Source: a virus
IMG/VR virus record: IMGVR_UViG_3300025898_000013
Coordinates: 1 to 47,610 of that record
Direction: 5' to 3' (one strand)
DNA length: 47,610 nt
Part shown: positions 32,857 through 40,493 of the stretch, in pieces
Layout of the letters: every line of letters starts with the position of its first letter
Numbering within the stretch: position 1 is the stretch's first letter
Translations under genes and position numbers: made by a program
The notes under the pieces: model-generated
Seen by the model: only the letters and a program-made list of their open reading frames with translations
What the model was told of the DNA's origin: nothing
Databases searched by the model: none

Positions 32857-33327
32857 ATGCGACGAGATCAGCTAGCGCTGGAGAGCGGGGCACTACAGCG
32901 CGTCATCCAGTGGATTTTGGACATCCCTTTCGAGCGCTGGCCACAACAGCATCGCCTCGCTGACGGGCTCGTGCGACCAGCAATGGTCACCGACCTCGGC
33001 TGGGAATCGTTCGGGGATGTGACGGCGGAGCTTGTACAGAACGCGACACCGATCTCGATGAAGCAACTTCGAGAGCGCAATCGATTGCTTTCCGTTGTGA
33101 TGCCTGGCGCGGTCATTGACCCGCATACAGACGAGCTCGGCGGCGATTGGTGCACACGGATCCATGTCCCGCTGCTCTCTAACCCAGACGCGATGTTCAT
33201 CTCGGGTGACGTCGTTCACCGTTTGGAAGTCGGCTTCGCCTACGAAATAAACACACGAGAGAGACACGCCGTGTGGAACGCAGGCGCGACGCCGCGCGTT
33301 CACCTGATGTTCGATCTTCACGAGTAA
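32857..33327 (+). CDS. 2-oxoglutarate/Fe(II)-dependent hydroxylase, aspartyl/asparaginyl hydroxylase-like
   Basis: The product has 156 residues; GAGGGG lies 8 bp before ATG 32857. The catalytic pattern of the jelly-roll dioxygenases is complete. H90-T-D92 are the first two iron ligands, and a strand with R-I-H-V-P-L follows. A loop G-x-A-Y-E-I-N then leads to R-H137-A-V-W-N (third ligand), and R147-V-H-L-M-F-D supplies the 2-oxoglutarate-binding Arg. The HAVxN...RxHLxFD ending is typical of the aspartyl/asparaginyl beta-hydroxylase family. The substrate is unknown: a virion protein or a host protein are both possible. A palindrome starts 5 bp after the stop. Confidence 0.75.
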   Translation: MRRDQLALESGALQRVIQWILDIPFERWPQQHRLADGLVRPAMVTDLGWESFGDVTAELVQNATPISMKQLRERNRLLSVVMPGAVIDPHTDELGGDWCTRIHVPLLSNPDAMFISGDVVHRLEVGFAYEINTRERHAVWNAGATPRVHLMFDLHE

Positions 33328-33331
33328 TTCG

Positions 33332-33347
33332 GCGGTCATGTGACCGC
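33332..33347 (+). promoter_or_regulatory. Dispersed palindrome copy 2 (GCGGTCATGTGACCGC)
   Basis: A perfect 16-bp palindrome, GCGGTCA-TG-TGACCGC, extended by G/C on both sides. It lies between the hydroxylase stop and the AGAGGG ribosome site of the next small gene. Compared with copies at 5181 and 47125 both arms carry a compensating T-to-C/A-to-G change at the second position, which preserves symmetry. Confidence 0.6.
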
Positions 33348-33363
33348 CAAGAGGGCAGGCGCG

Positions 33364-33486
33364 ATGGATGTCATTCTCATCGGTTGGTCGATCATGGGGA
33401 TTGTTGTGGGCGCGTTCGGGCTGTTCTTCGCAGAGCGCGAACGAAGCGGGCGCTATTGGCCGAGCGGTAAGCGCCGAAAATTCTGA
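33364..33486 (+). CDS. 40-residue single-pass membrane protein
   Basis: ATG 33364 follows AGAGGG. Residues 3-23 (VILIGWSIMGIVVGAFGLFF) form one membrane helix, followed by a short basic cytoplasmic-type tail (ERERSGRYWPSGKRRKF). It lies 16 bp after the palindrome and 18 bp before a zinc-ribbon gene. No known family; tiny membrane proteins recur in this genome. Confidence 0.55.
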   Translation: MDVILIGWSIMGIVVGAFGLFFAERERSGRYWPSGKRRKF

Positions 33487-33504
33487 GCGAATAACGAGGG
33501 AACG

Positions 33505-33789
33505 ATGCAACGAGCTCTTGGATACATTCAGCACATCGGACCTGAAAGCACGGTCCAATACGAGACCTTCACGTGCGGTCACTGCAACAGCATCGTCCGC
33601 ATGCAGAAGGACGTCTCGTTGCAGTCGCTCGATCTTGCGATCCGGCGCGGCAAAGAGACGCGCGACATTCGGCGCTGCAACGGCTGCGACCGTCTGACCT
33701 GCCCGAAGTGCCAGAAGGCACCGAGCTGCACGCCGTTCGAACGTGTACTTGAGGCAATCGAGCGAAGCGCACGACTCCGGGCTCTGTGA
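33505..33789 (+). CDS. Small zinc-ribbon protein
   Basis: The product has 94 residues. Zinc-binding pairs are C24-G-H-C27, C58-x-x-C61 and C66-P-K-C69, with C75 in a PSCTPFERVLEAIE tail. The layout FTCGHCNSIVRMQ, long helix, then RRCNGCDRLTCPKCQ is the pattern of a small conserved phage protein with an unknown role. It is 6 bp from the SGNH hydrolase gene and may belong to the same transcript. Confidence 0.65.
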   Translation: MQRALGYIQHIGPESTVQYETFTCGHCNSIVRMQKDVSLQSLDLAIRRGKETRDIRRCNGCDRLTCPKCQKAPSCTPFERVLEAIERSARLRAL

Positions 33790-33795
33790 TTCGCG

Positions 33796-34500
33796 ATGCC
33801 GATTGAGTTCATGACATTGCCGCCCCAACCGTTGGCGCGGCGCAACGCCAGAGTGTCGCATCTGTACGCGATGGCCGTTGGTGATTCACTCACCAACGGC
33901 AACGGCGATACGCAAGCGGTAAACGATGGCGGCTGGCGCAAATCGCTCGGCGCCTGGATGCTGACGGCGCCACTCGGTTGCACAATAGATCTGCTGGGGC
34001 CGAACGATAACGGCTTCCCCAATGGCAAGCACGACGGCGTTTCGGGCGTTACTTGCCAGTATCACATCGACAATTTGCCTGGGTTGCTGACCGGATCTGC
34101 GTCAGCGACGCAGTTCATTTTGCTGATGATCGGCACGAATGACTGTCTATTTCAGGCCAACGTAATCAGCACAGCGCTCTCTCAACAGGCCGCGGTGTTG
34201 GCGACTATTCGCACGACGAAACCCGGTATCCCGGTTCTGATGTCGACGCTGACAGACTCGTCTGACGCTGGGTTTCACGCGAACATTGTTGGCGTAAACG
34301 CAGGCATGCCAGCGATGGTCGCGGCTGAAAACGCGCTCGGCGGCAAGGTCACATTGTGGGACGGCTTCTCAGCTGTCGGCAGCTACGCGACGAACCCGGG
34401 CGCTTACTACGACGGTCTGCACTTCACCGCGGGCGGCGGCTACTCGCTCTATTACGCGGCGATCAAAAACCAAGTCTACAACCAGATCACGTTGTTCTGA
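33796..34500 (+). CDS. SGNH/GDSL-type hydrolase
   Basis: The product has 234 residues. Block I is V-G-D30-S31-L-T-N-G (nucleophile Ser31), block III is M-I-G-T-N115-D, and block V is Y-D206-G-L-H209-F-T with catalytic Asp and His. A Gly of block II is likely in the GPNDNGFPNGKHDG region. Such enzymes remove acetyl or acyl groups. In phages they are often tail-borne deacetylases that alter capsular or surface polysaccharide. There is no signal peptide. The location just before a giant repeat protein and near fibres supports a virion-associated role, which is an inference. Confidence 0.75.
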   Translation: MPIEFMTLPPQPLARRNARVSHLYAMAVGDSLTNGNGDTQAVNDGGWRKSLGAWMLTAPLGCTIDLLGPNDNGFPNGKHDGVSGVTCQYHIDNLPGLLTGSASATQFILLMIGTNDCLFQANVISTALSQQAAVLATIRTTKPGIPVLMSTLTDSSDAGFHANIVGVNAGMPAMVAAENALGGKVTLWDGFSAVGSYATNPGAYYDGLHFTAGGGYSLYYAAIKNQVYNQITLF

Positions 34501-34506
34501 GCATAA

Positions 34507-37500
34507 ATGGCAATCACGCTAATCGGCAGTAATTGGGGAGAGCGCCCAACGTTCGGCGGAGCTCCATTTACCGTCCCGAGCGCGCTCAGCAACTCTGCCG
34601 CGATCCAAGCAGGCGATCTGATCCTGCTTGCGATGAATACGGACGATGACACGCCGGTCAGCGTCTCTGGCGCTTTCACCAAGCTCTATCAAAACGGAAA
34701 CAACGCAGACGCATTTTTCGCGCGCGTTGCAACTGGTGCCGAGACCGCCGGTTGGGACTTTACCGTCACTGGTACAGCGGTAAACGAAGCCTGGGCATTT
34801 GTCGTCTATCGCGGTGCGACGATCGAAGGAACCCCGGGCGGAACGGGCGCATTCGATTATCCGTGGGCATCTGCCTCGCAGACCTCTGTTGCGGCAGAGC
34901 TCGCGGTGTTGCTCCGCACCAATCATAGCAATATCCAAGATGCGACGATGTCTGCCCCTGCGGGCATGACAGAGCAGGTTTTTTCGACTGTCACGAATCG
35001 CGATCCGCGCGTTCAGCAGATCGATATCTGGGATCAGACTATCTCGCCGGGAGCCAGCGTTAGCTACTCCGGAACGATGGCATTCAACGCCGGTTACTAC
35101 GGCACCACGCTGGTGTTGTTGGTGCCGTCTGGTGGTGGTGGCGGCGGGCCGAGCACTGACCAGGTTCCGCTTGATGCAGCAGCTAGCACCAAAGCGCCTG
35201 CTGTCTCCGCGCGCCGATTGGTAGAGGTCGTGGCGCCGGTTGGCGCGCTACTAGCTGCCGGAGCGCTGACTTCGATCGCATGGGGCGCCTCACCCGCGCT
35301 GCCCGCGCGCGCGCAGCAGCTAAATCCGCCCACCATTCAGGCGATTGCCCCAATCGGCACGGGCACGTTCCGCCTGCCCGCGTCACCGCAGAACTATTCC
35401 GTTCCGCAAGGACCAATCACACCGATCGTCGCTCAGCGTGTACTGCCAAGTGAGCCGATCGGCACTCGGATCACTACGGCGGCGCTCAGCTCGATTGCAT
35501 GGGCGAATCCCACGCCATTGCCCGCCCGAGCGCTGGGCACCAATCGCCCTGTCGAATCGGCAGTGGCGCCAGTGGGAACTGGTACGTTCCGACTCTCGGC
35601 GCTTCCCAATTCGGGATTTGCGGCTCAAGATCCACGGGCTCCAACAACCGCCCGCTCAGCTATTGAGCCGACGCAACCGCTTGGGCAGCTCGCGGTAACG
35701 CTGTCGTCAATCGGTTGGCTGCAGATCGATACAGCTGCGCCACGCTCAAGCACCCGGCTGACGGTCGTGTACATCGCAGGAGATGAGTCTCCTGGGCTGT
35801 CGCTTCCGTGGTTCGATTCGTATCTTGAGACGAGACCGAGCAGCTTTGCAAGGCAACCGCTTGATGTCTCCAACCCGTTCGGGGCGGCGGCGCAGGCGTC
35901 CGCATTGTCAACGCTTGGGTGGCAGTCCTACGAGCAGCTCCGCTCACGAGCGACCGTCTCCGCCTCGCTGCAGCCGTCGTCGCCAGTAGGAGCTCTTCTT
36001 CCGGGCGCGCTCACTAGCCTGGGCTGGCTCGGCGTGGAGCCGCGTACGGCAGCGCTCCCCGCGCCGCGCGCGCCTCAGGCGTCCGCCCCTACCGGGCCCC
36101 TTACACCGTTTCTCTCCGTCAGCACCGGGTTCTTCGGCTCGAGCTCCGCTTCGCCCGTCCTGCCCGCGCCACGCGCGCAAGAGGCACAACAGCCGACTGG
36201 CCCGCTGCGACCGTTCGTCTCGGCAAGCTCCGGTTTCCAGACCGTAGACGCCAAAGCGCCGCCAGCGCTCGCCCCGCGAGTTCAGGAAGCGTCGCAACCG
36301 ACAGGCCCGCTCGCTCCGTTCGTCTCGCGTTCCAGCGGTTGGGACTCGCCGGTCACCGCGCGCCAGTCCACCTTCAGCGCTCGAGCGGAGGCCTCGGCGC
36401 CCGTCGGCAGCCTCATTCAATCGCTCACCAGCCTCGGCTGGATGGGCGCAGACACGCGGGCACCGGTGCTGCCAGCGCCGCGCGCCCAGGACGCTCAGCA
36501 ACCAAGCGGCCCTCTCCGACCATTCCTATCGCCGAGCACCGGCTGGTTCTCGTCGGAGCTGATCCTCGATCAGCCGCTCGTCTACCGTCAGGTTTCGGAG
36601 AGCTCCCCCAACGGCACGCTGCTCACGCCGCAGCCGTTTGGGTGGAACTCGGCCATCGACCAGGCGCGCCCGGCCGCGGTAGTTTCCCGTCGAGTCGAAC
36701 CCGCTGCTCCGATCGGGACAGCGTTTGCCATTGCTCTGCCGTCAAACGGTTGGCTCGCAACTGACAACCCGCGCACCCCGCTCACGCTGGGCAAGTCGAC
36801 ACCGCAAGATCCGGTCGGCAACCTGCTCGTTCTGCCGCCGCTGCCGAATCTGACGTGGCTCACGACCGAGAACCCACGGACGCCGTACAGCGTCACTCGC
36901 GCCGTAATCGTCGATCCTGTCGGCTCCAAGTTCTTCGTCCCGCCAGCGCTCGGGCCCTATTGGTTCATTGACCAGCCCCGTACACCAGCGGTCCGGACTT
37001 CGGTCGCTGACACCGTCGCGCCGGTCGGGACGCTGTTCGCGACCCTGACTTCGGTCGGCTGGCTATCACCCTTTGAAGCGCCGCGCTCGCCGCTCGTCGC
37101 CCAACGGGTGCAGCCAGTCGATCTGCTGCGCGGGCTGCAATTTGGTGGCGCGCCGTGGTCTACGGTCGACGTCCAGCCGGGTCGCGCTGCCGTCGCTCGA
37201 GCTCCTGAGGTTGCGCAACCGACAGGCCCACTCGCTCCGTTCGTCTCGACGTCCATCGGGTGGCAATCCGCTAGCCTGCAACAGCAACCGTCCGCCCTGG
37301 CGCGCCGCTTCGACGCCAGCGCTCCGATTGGAGCTCTGATCCAGAGCGGTGCCCTCACGAGTCTCGGGTGGCAGCTCACGGACCAGCCGCGGACGAGGAT
37401 TTTCGTTGGCGCACCGGTCGACACGACCTTGCCCATCGGCGCTCTGCTGACCCAAGGGCTATCCAGTATCGGTTGGTATTGGTCGGACACGGCAGCTCGA

Positions 37501-38067
37501 CCGACTATCGTCAGCCAGAGGCAGCAGGAGAGCGTCTCACCCGTCAGCGCCCTCACGCCATTCGTGTCGCTATCGAGCGGCTGGCAGACGACAGAACAGC
37601 AACGCACGCGCCAGTCAACGGGCTCGACGCTGCAGCCAGTTCAGGCGCACAGCGCGCTTGCGTTCGGTGGAGCACCTTGGGCAAGCGTCGACCCAGCGCA
37701 GCCGCGCGCATTGGCTGCTCGTGGCCAAGAGTCCGCCGTTCCAATCGGGGTTGCATTCTCGCAGTCGTTGGCAAATCTCGGCTGGCTCACGACGGAGACG
37801 ATCGCGCCGCGCCTCGTCTTCCCGCGCGTCAACCCGATCGAACCGGTCGGTCTCTTCATGCCGCCGCCTGTCCTACCTGGGATGGGTTGGAACTACGTCA
37901 TGGAGCTGCCGCCGCGTTGGAGCTTCGTCGCTCGTCCGGTTCCATCTGAGCCGGTCGGGTCGTCCTTCGCGCTCGGGTTCTCGGTCGCCCCAATACGCCG
38001 CTGCTCACCAGTGTTCGATCTGACCGGAGTCGGTCGCCTGTCTCCAATCTTCGACGAAACCCGATGA
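34507..38067 (+). CDS. Giant repeat protein with about 27 degenerate P-x-G...GW units
   Basis: The product has 1186 residues. Residues 1-205 form a beta-sandwich-like N-terminal domain (MAITLIGSNWGERPTFGG through TLVLLVPS), and a six-Gly hinge (209-214) follows. The remaining 970 residues are about 27 imperfect repeats of 32-38 residues with the pattern [A/L]-x-x-R-x-x-x-[A/S]-x-P-[V/I/T]-G-x-L, then a short hydrophobic strand [L/F]-[S/T]-S-x-G-[W/F]-x-x-x-[D/E]-x-x-x-P-R. The best units include PVGALLPGALTSLGWLGVEP, PIGALIQSGALTSLGWQLTD and PTGPLAPFVSRSSGWDSP. The repeats lack Cys. A long fibrous or solenoid virion protein is likely. Its function is unknown. Confidence 0.7.
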   Translation: MAITLIGSNWGERPTFGGAPFTVPSALSNSAAIQAGDLILLAMNTDDDTPVSVSGAFTKLYQNGNNADAFFARVATGAETAGWDFTVTGTAVNEAWAFVVYRGATIEGTPGGTGAFDYPWASASQTSVAAELAVLLRTNHSNIQDATMSAPAGMTEQVFSTVTNRDPRVQQIDIWDQTISPGASVSYSGTMAFNAGYYGTTLVLLVPSGGGGGGPSTDQVPLDAAASTKAPAVSARRLVEVVAPVGALLAAGALTSIAWGASPALPARAQQLNPPTIQAIAPIGTGTFRLPASPQNYSVPQGPITPIVAQRVLPSEPIGTRITTAALSSIAWANPTPLPARALGTNRPVESAVAPVGTGTFRLSALPNSGFAAQDPRAPTTARSAIEPTQPLGQLAVTLSSIGWLQIDTAAPRSSTRLTVVYIAGDESPGLSLPWFDSYLETRPSSFARQPLDVSNPFGAAAQASALSTLGWQSYEQLRSRATVSASLQPSSPVGALLPGALTSLGWLGVEPRTAALPAPRAPQASAPTGPLTPFLSVSTGFFGSSSASPVLPAPRAQEAQQPTGPLRPFVSASSGFQTVDAKAPPALAPRVQEASQPTGPLAPFVSRSSGWDSPVTARQSTFSARAEASAPVGSLIQSLTSLGWMGADTRAPVLPAPRAQDAQQPSGPLRPFLSPSTGWFSSELILDQPLVYRQVSESSPNGTLLTPQPFGWNSAIDQARPAAVVSRRVEPAAPIGTAFAIALPSNGWLATDNPRTPLTLGKSTPQDPVGNLLVLPPLPNLTWLTTENPRTPYSVTRAVIVDPVGSKFFVPPALGPYWFIDQPRTPAVRTSVADTVAPVGTLFATLTSVGWLSPFEAPRSPLVAQRVQPVDLLRGLQFGGAPWSTVDVQPGRAAVARAPEVAQPTGPLAPFVSTSIGWQSASLQQQPSALARRFDASAPIGALIQSGALTSLGWQLTDQPRTRIFVGAPVDTTLPIGALLTQGLSSIGWYWSDTAARPTIVSQRQQESVSPVSALTPFVSLSSGWQTTEQQRTRQSTGSTLQPVQAHSALAFGGAPWASVDPAQPRALAARGQESAVPIGVAFSQSLANLGWLTTETIAPRLVFPRVNPIEPVGLFMPPPVLPGMGWNYVMELPPRWSFVARPVPSEPVGSSFALGFSVAPIRRCSPVFDLTGVGRLSPIFDETR

Positions 38068-38399
38068 TATACCCGTATTTCGCCGAAACTTTCGATCCTC
38101 AAGATCAGAAAGAGTTTACCTATAGATTTCGCATCTTGCCCGGGGAGAACATCGTCACCGCACAGCTCGATCAGGTCGATGCAACGTCAACGAATCTCAT
38201 CACGCCGGCAACGCTGACGCTTGGCCCGAAGAGCATCGGCGTGATCTCGGGTCAAGTTTGGGGAGTGACGCAATGGCTGCTCCCAATGACCGACGGTGGC
38301 TTCGTCGCTTACTTGCGCTGCAAGATCACGACGGACTACGCCGGGCCCATTCCGCACGTTTACACGCGGACGATGAGGCTCACGGTCGGTCAGCTCTGA
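38064..38399 (+). CDS. Small beta protein resembling phage fibre-tail adaptor
   Basis: The product has 111 residues; ATG 38064 overlaps the giant repeat protein's stop. It starts with FDPQDQKEFTYRFRILPGEN and then has TNLITPATLTLGP, VWGVTQWLLPMTDGGFVAYL and a final TRTMRLTVGQL. This reads as an immunoglobulin-like domain with the ending common in small phage proteins annotated as fibre-tail adaptors. Coupling to the repeat protein suggests it attaches or caps that fibre. Confidence 0.55.
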   Translation: MIYPYFAETFDPQDQKEFTYRFRILPGENIVTAQLDQVDATSTNLITPATLTLGPKSIGVISGQVWGVTQWLLPMTDGGFVAYLRCKITTDYAGPIPHVYTRTMRLTVGQL

Positions 38400-38406
38400 T
38401 TGATGT

Positions 38407-38535
38407 TCAGTGTCTCCGGCTGGTAGCGACCGAATACACCGCAAGCATCAGGACGGCTCCCCATGTCCAAGCGATGAAGCAGAGGTACGAGTTGGCTTCG
38501 TGGAGTTCGCGTAGTATCTGAGCGTCAACACTCAT
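38407..38535 (-). CDS. 42-residue membrane protein, minus-strand operon
   Basis: On the minus strand the start ATG (38535-38533) overlaps the stop of the upstream 228-residue gene as ATGA. The product has an amphipathic N-terminus (MSVDAQILRELHEANS), then one membrane helix (YLCFIAWTWGAVLMLAVYSV) and a short basic end. Tight coupling argues that it is translated with, and works with, the upstream coiled-coil protein. Holin-like or inhibitory functions are possible but unproved. Confidence 0.5.
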   Translation of the reverse strand: MSVDAQILRELHEANSYLCFIAWTWGAVLMLAVYSVATSRRH

Positions 38536-39218
38536 GCGACACCAAGGCAAGCTAGGTGAAAGAGCGTCCACGCTCCAGTCTCAGGATGCTTCCACCGCTC
38601 GATCTCATCAACGGGGTCAACGATGCTTTCCCATCCAGCCGCACGCAGTTCGGCTTTCTTGATCTCAGTCACGACCAGTTCGTAAGCGGACTCCAGAGTG
38701 TGCCACTTCGCTCCGTTTTCCCAGCACACGCGGATGTTTTGGCTTTCGATATCGTCGTGACACCTCCAGCCGTTGGCGAGGAGGAACTCGCGTTTTTGGA
38801 TCTCGTTGAGACGCAAGGTAGGTTCGACAACCGGTGCGGTGACGTGCTGTGTGGCCTCGAACGGCAGGCTTGATGCTTCAGCTTGTGGCGCAGCGAGCAT
38901 TGGCGGCACTTCGCCGCGGTGATGACGGAGCTCACCTTCGAGCTGTTTGACGCGCTCGGACAGGTCGAGGTGCTTCTTGCGGTGCGCCGCGCCGTACGGG
39001 CTCGCGTCGTGGACCGACTGGATGATGTCGGCGTCGATATGGGTGCCGAGTTGATGGGCCAGGGCGTCAATGCCTGCGTGGTAGGCCGCGGCATCACCAG
39101 TTCGCTTCGCGAGATCCTCGGAACGTCGCTGGTCTCCCTGCTTGGATCGCAGGGCTTCGACCTCCGCCTCAAGCTGAATAACTCGAGCCTCAAGAGCTCG
39201 CTCTAAAACAGTACTCAT
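38532..39218 (-). CDS. Coiled-coil protein with two C-terminal GW repeats
   Basis: The product has 228 residues, minus strand, with GAGAGG 8 bp before the ATG. Residues 5-28 (LERALEARVIQLEAEVEALR) and 84-100 form coiled coils. The C-terminus contains two related modules, about 143-182 and 190-228, each with L-x-x-x-G-W, then a charged segment, W-x-(H/N)-x-x-(T/A)-G-x-x, and a closing helix. The orientation is opposite to the surrounding late genes. The start faces the lysis-module promoter region containing palindrome copy 3, so it may be transcribed from that region. No family is recognised. Confidence 0.6.
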   Translation of the reverse strand: MSTVLERALEARVIQLEAEVEALRSKQGDQRRSEDLAKRTGDAAAYHAGIDALAHQLGTHIDADIIQSVHDASPYGAAHRKKHLDLSERVKQLEGELRHHRGEVPPMLAAPQAEASSLPFEATQHVTAPVVEPTLRLNEIQKREFLLANGWRCHDDIESQNIRVCWENGAKWHTLESAYELVVTEIKKAELRAAGWESIVDPVDEIERWKHPETGAWTLFHLACLGVA

Positions 39219-39294
39219 TCGCTGAACCTCTCAAGTGGGTTTGGCCGCGCGCGGGTCGCTAGTAACGGCGCCGCGCGAACTATTCCTAGCACCG

Positions 39295-39310
39295 GTGGTC
39301 ACTTGACCGC
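39295..39310 (+). promoter_or_regulatory. Dispersed palindrome copy 3 (GTGGTCACTTGACCGC)
   Basis: A near-perfect 16-bp palindrome with one arm mismatch, nested within outer CTAGC/GCTAG arms (39287-39291 and 39309-39313). It lies in the divergent 235-bp region between the minus-strand operon (start 39218) and the plus-strand membrane/lysis genes (start 39454), a natural operator position. Confidence 0.6.
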
Positions 39311-39329
39311 TAGTGCATCACCAATCTCT

Positions 39330-39412
39330 CTGAAGCGCAGCCGGAGATCCCCGGGTCTTTGTGTGTATCCCCTCCGCGCAATGGCCGGTGCGGGTTTTCG
39401 ACTGCGCTTCAG
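39330..39412 (+). repeat. 11-bp inverted repeat with 61-nt loop upstream of lysis genes
   Basis: CTGAAGCGCAG (39330-39340) and CTGCGCTTCAG (39402-39412) are perfect reverse complements. They lie within the leader or promoter region 42 bp before the membrane-protein start. The rest of the 235-bp gap (39219-39453) holds palindrome copy 3 and no gene that I can support. Confidence 0.55.
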
Positions 39413-39453
39413 TGGGATCGGTGCCTGAAAAACAACCTGAAGAGGGAAACCCC

Positions 39454-40179
39454 ATGCAACACGCATTGAACATCGTTCAAATCGTCGCCTTCCTGGCGTC
39501 ATTCTGCGCGCTAGCGTCACGTCTTTTCGTGGCCTCGCGCCCGTTTTGGAGCCGCTTGCCCGCGTTCTACCAAGCGTTCCTGCCCGCACTTGTGCCCGCG
39601 CTTGCCACGCTCACGCAAGGCCTCACCGGCGTGAAGAGCTGGGGCGACCTGTCGGTGCAATTCATGGTCTGCGCCGCGATGCTGCTGCCTGGCCTGCCAT
39701 CGAATCGGTCCGCAGCTCCGCTGCAAGCTGGCAAGGAGGCTGTCCGTGAGCCGTCTGCTGGCGATCAAGCTGTCGCTGCAGCCGTTGCCAAGAAAGCATC
39801 CGTTCCGCCACCGAGCGACAAAACTCCCCCGTGGGGCGGACCGGCTTCTGGCATCGCGGCGCTGCTGCTCGCGGTTTGCTTCGCGCATTACGTGACCGCC
39901 TGCGCACTGTTCGGTGCACACGGATCGTTCTGGCCGAAAGTCGAGCATTGCGCGCCTAGCCCCGCCCATCTGTTGAGCCAAGTGACAGACATCCTGCTGG
40001 CCGGCGGCGACTACGAGAAATCACTGGAGGACCTGGCGCTCATTGACTCGGCCGAAGCCGTTGAATGCGCCATCAAGGCGGCGGTCGACTCGCTGGCTTC
40101 CAAGGTCGGAGCGAGCCCGGAGGACGGCTCGGCGCTCGCGCGTGGCAAGGCGTTCCTTGCTGAGCACCCCGTCAAATGA
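39454..40179 (+). CDS. Multi-spanning membrane protein of putative lysis module
   Basis: The product has 241 residues from ATG 39454 with AGAGGGA upstream. Hydrophobic segments lie at about 5-27 (LNIVQIVAFLASFCALASRL), 41-58, 68-82 and 132-153 (GIAALLLAVCFAHYVTACAL). A Lys/Pro linker separates the first and last groups, and an acidic soluble C-terminus follows (160-241). It is the first gene of a tightly overlapped set with a peptidase, a lipoprotein and an anchored coiled coil. A holin or envelope-associated function is inferred from context. No holin family is recognised. Confidence 0.5.
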   Translation: MQHALNIVQIVAFLASFCALASRLFVASRPFWSRLPAFYQAFLPALVPALATLTQGLTGVKSWGDLSVQFMVCAAMLLPGLPSNRSAAPLQAGKEAVREPSAGDQAVAAAVAKKASVPPPSDKTPPWGGPASGIAALLLAVCFAHYVTACALFGAHGSFWPKVEHCAPSPAHLLSQVTDILLAGGDYEKSLEDLALIDSAEAVECAIKAAVDSLASKVGASPEDGSALARGKAFLAEHPVK

Positions 40180-40493
40180 CCGCATGTAATCATTGCAAGC
40201 GCTGTAAGGAAGGCTGTACTGACGTGTGCGCTTGCTGCGGTATATGCAACGCTTGCGGGTTGCAAACTCGTCCAGCCGTCGCTGCGCCAGCGCCAATCTT
40301 TGTACCAGTCCCGTACGCGCCAAACTGGGCGCAGCCGTGGCAGCCGTTCCCGAACACGGTTGAAATTACATGCGGCGCCAACGCGGCTGGCTGCGCGATG
40401 CCGTTTCTCGGCGAGTGCCAGACGGTTACGCTTACCGGTGAATCGCAGGCAAGAAACTTCGCGGTGTTCGGCACGCATGGAGCGGCATCATGA
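40176..40493 (+). CDS. Small protein with N-terminal cysteine cluster
   Basis: The product has 105 residues; ATG overlaps the previous stop. Nine Cys occur in the first 27 residues (C4, C7, C10, C14, C18, C20, C21, C24, C27), a spacing suited to binding two or more metal ions. A Pro-rich linker is followed by a C-terminal part with three more Cys (ITCGANAAGCAMPFLGECQT). The protein lies between the membrane protein and the peptidase genes and is coupled to both. No family is recognised. Confidence 0.6.
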   Translation: MTACNHCKRCKEGCTDVCACCGICNACGLQTRPAVAAPAPIFVPVPYAPNWAQPWQPFPNTVEITCGANAAGCAMPFLGECQTVTLTGESQARNFAVFGTHGAAS

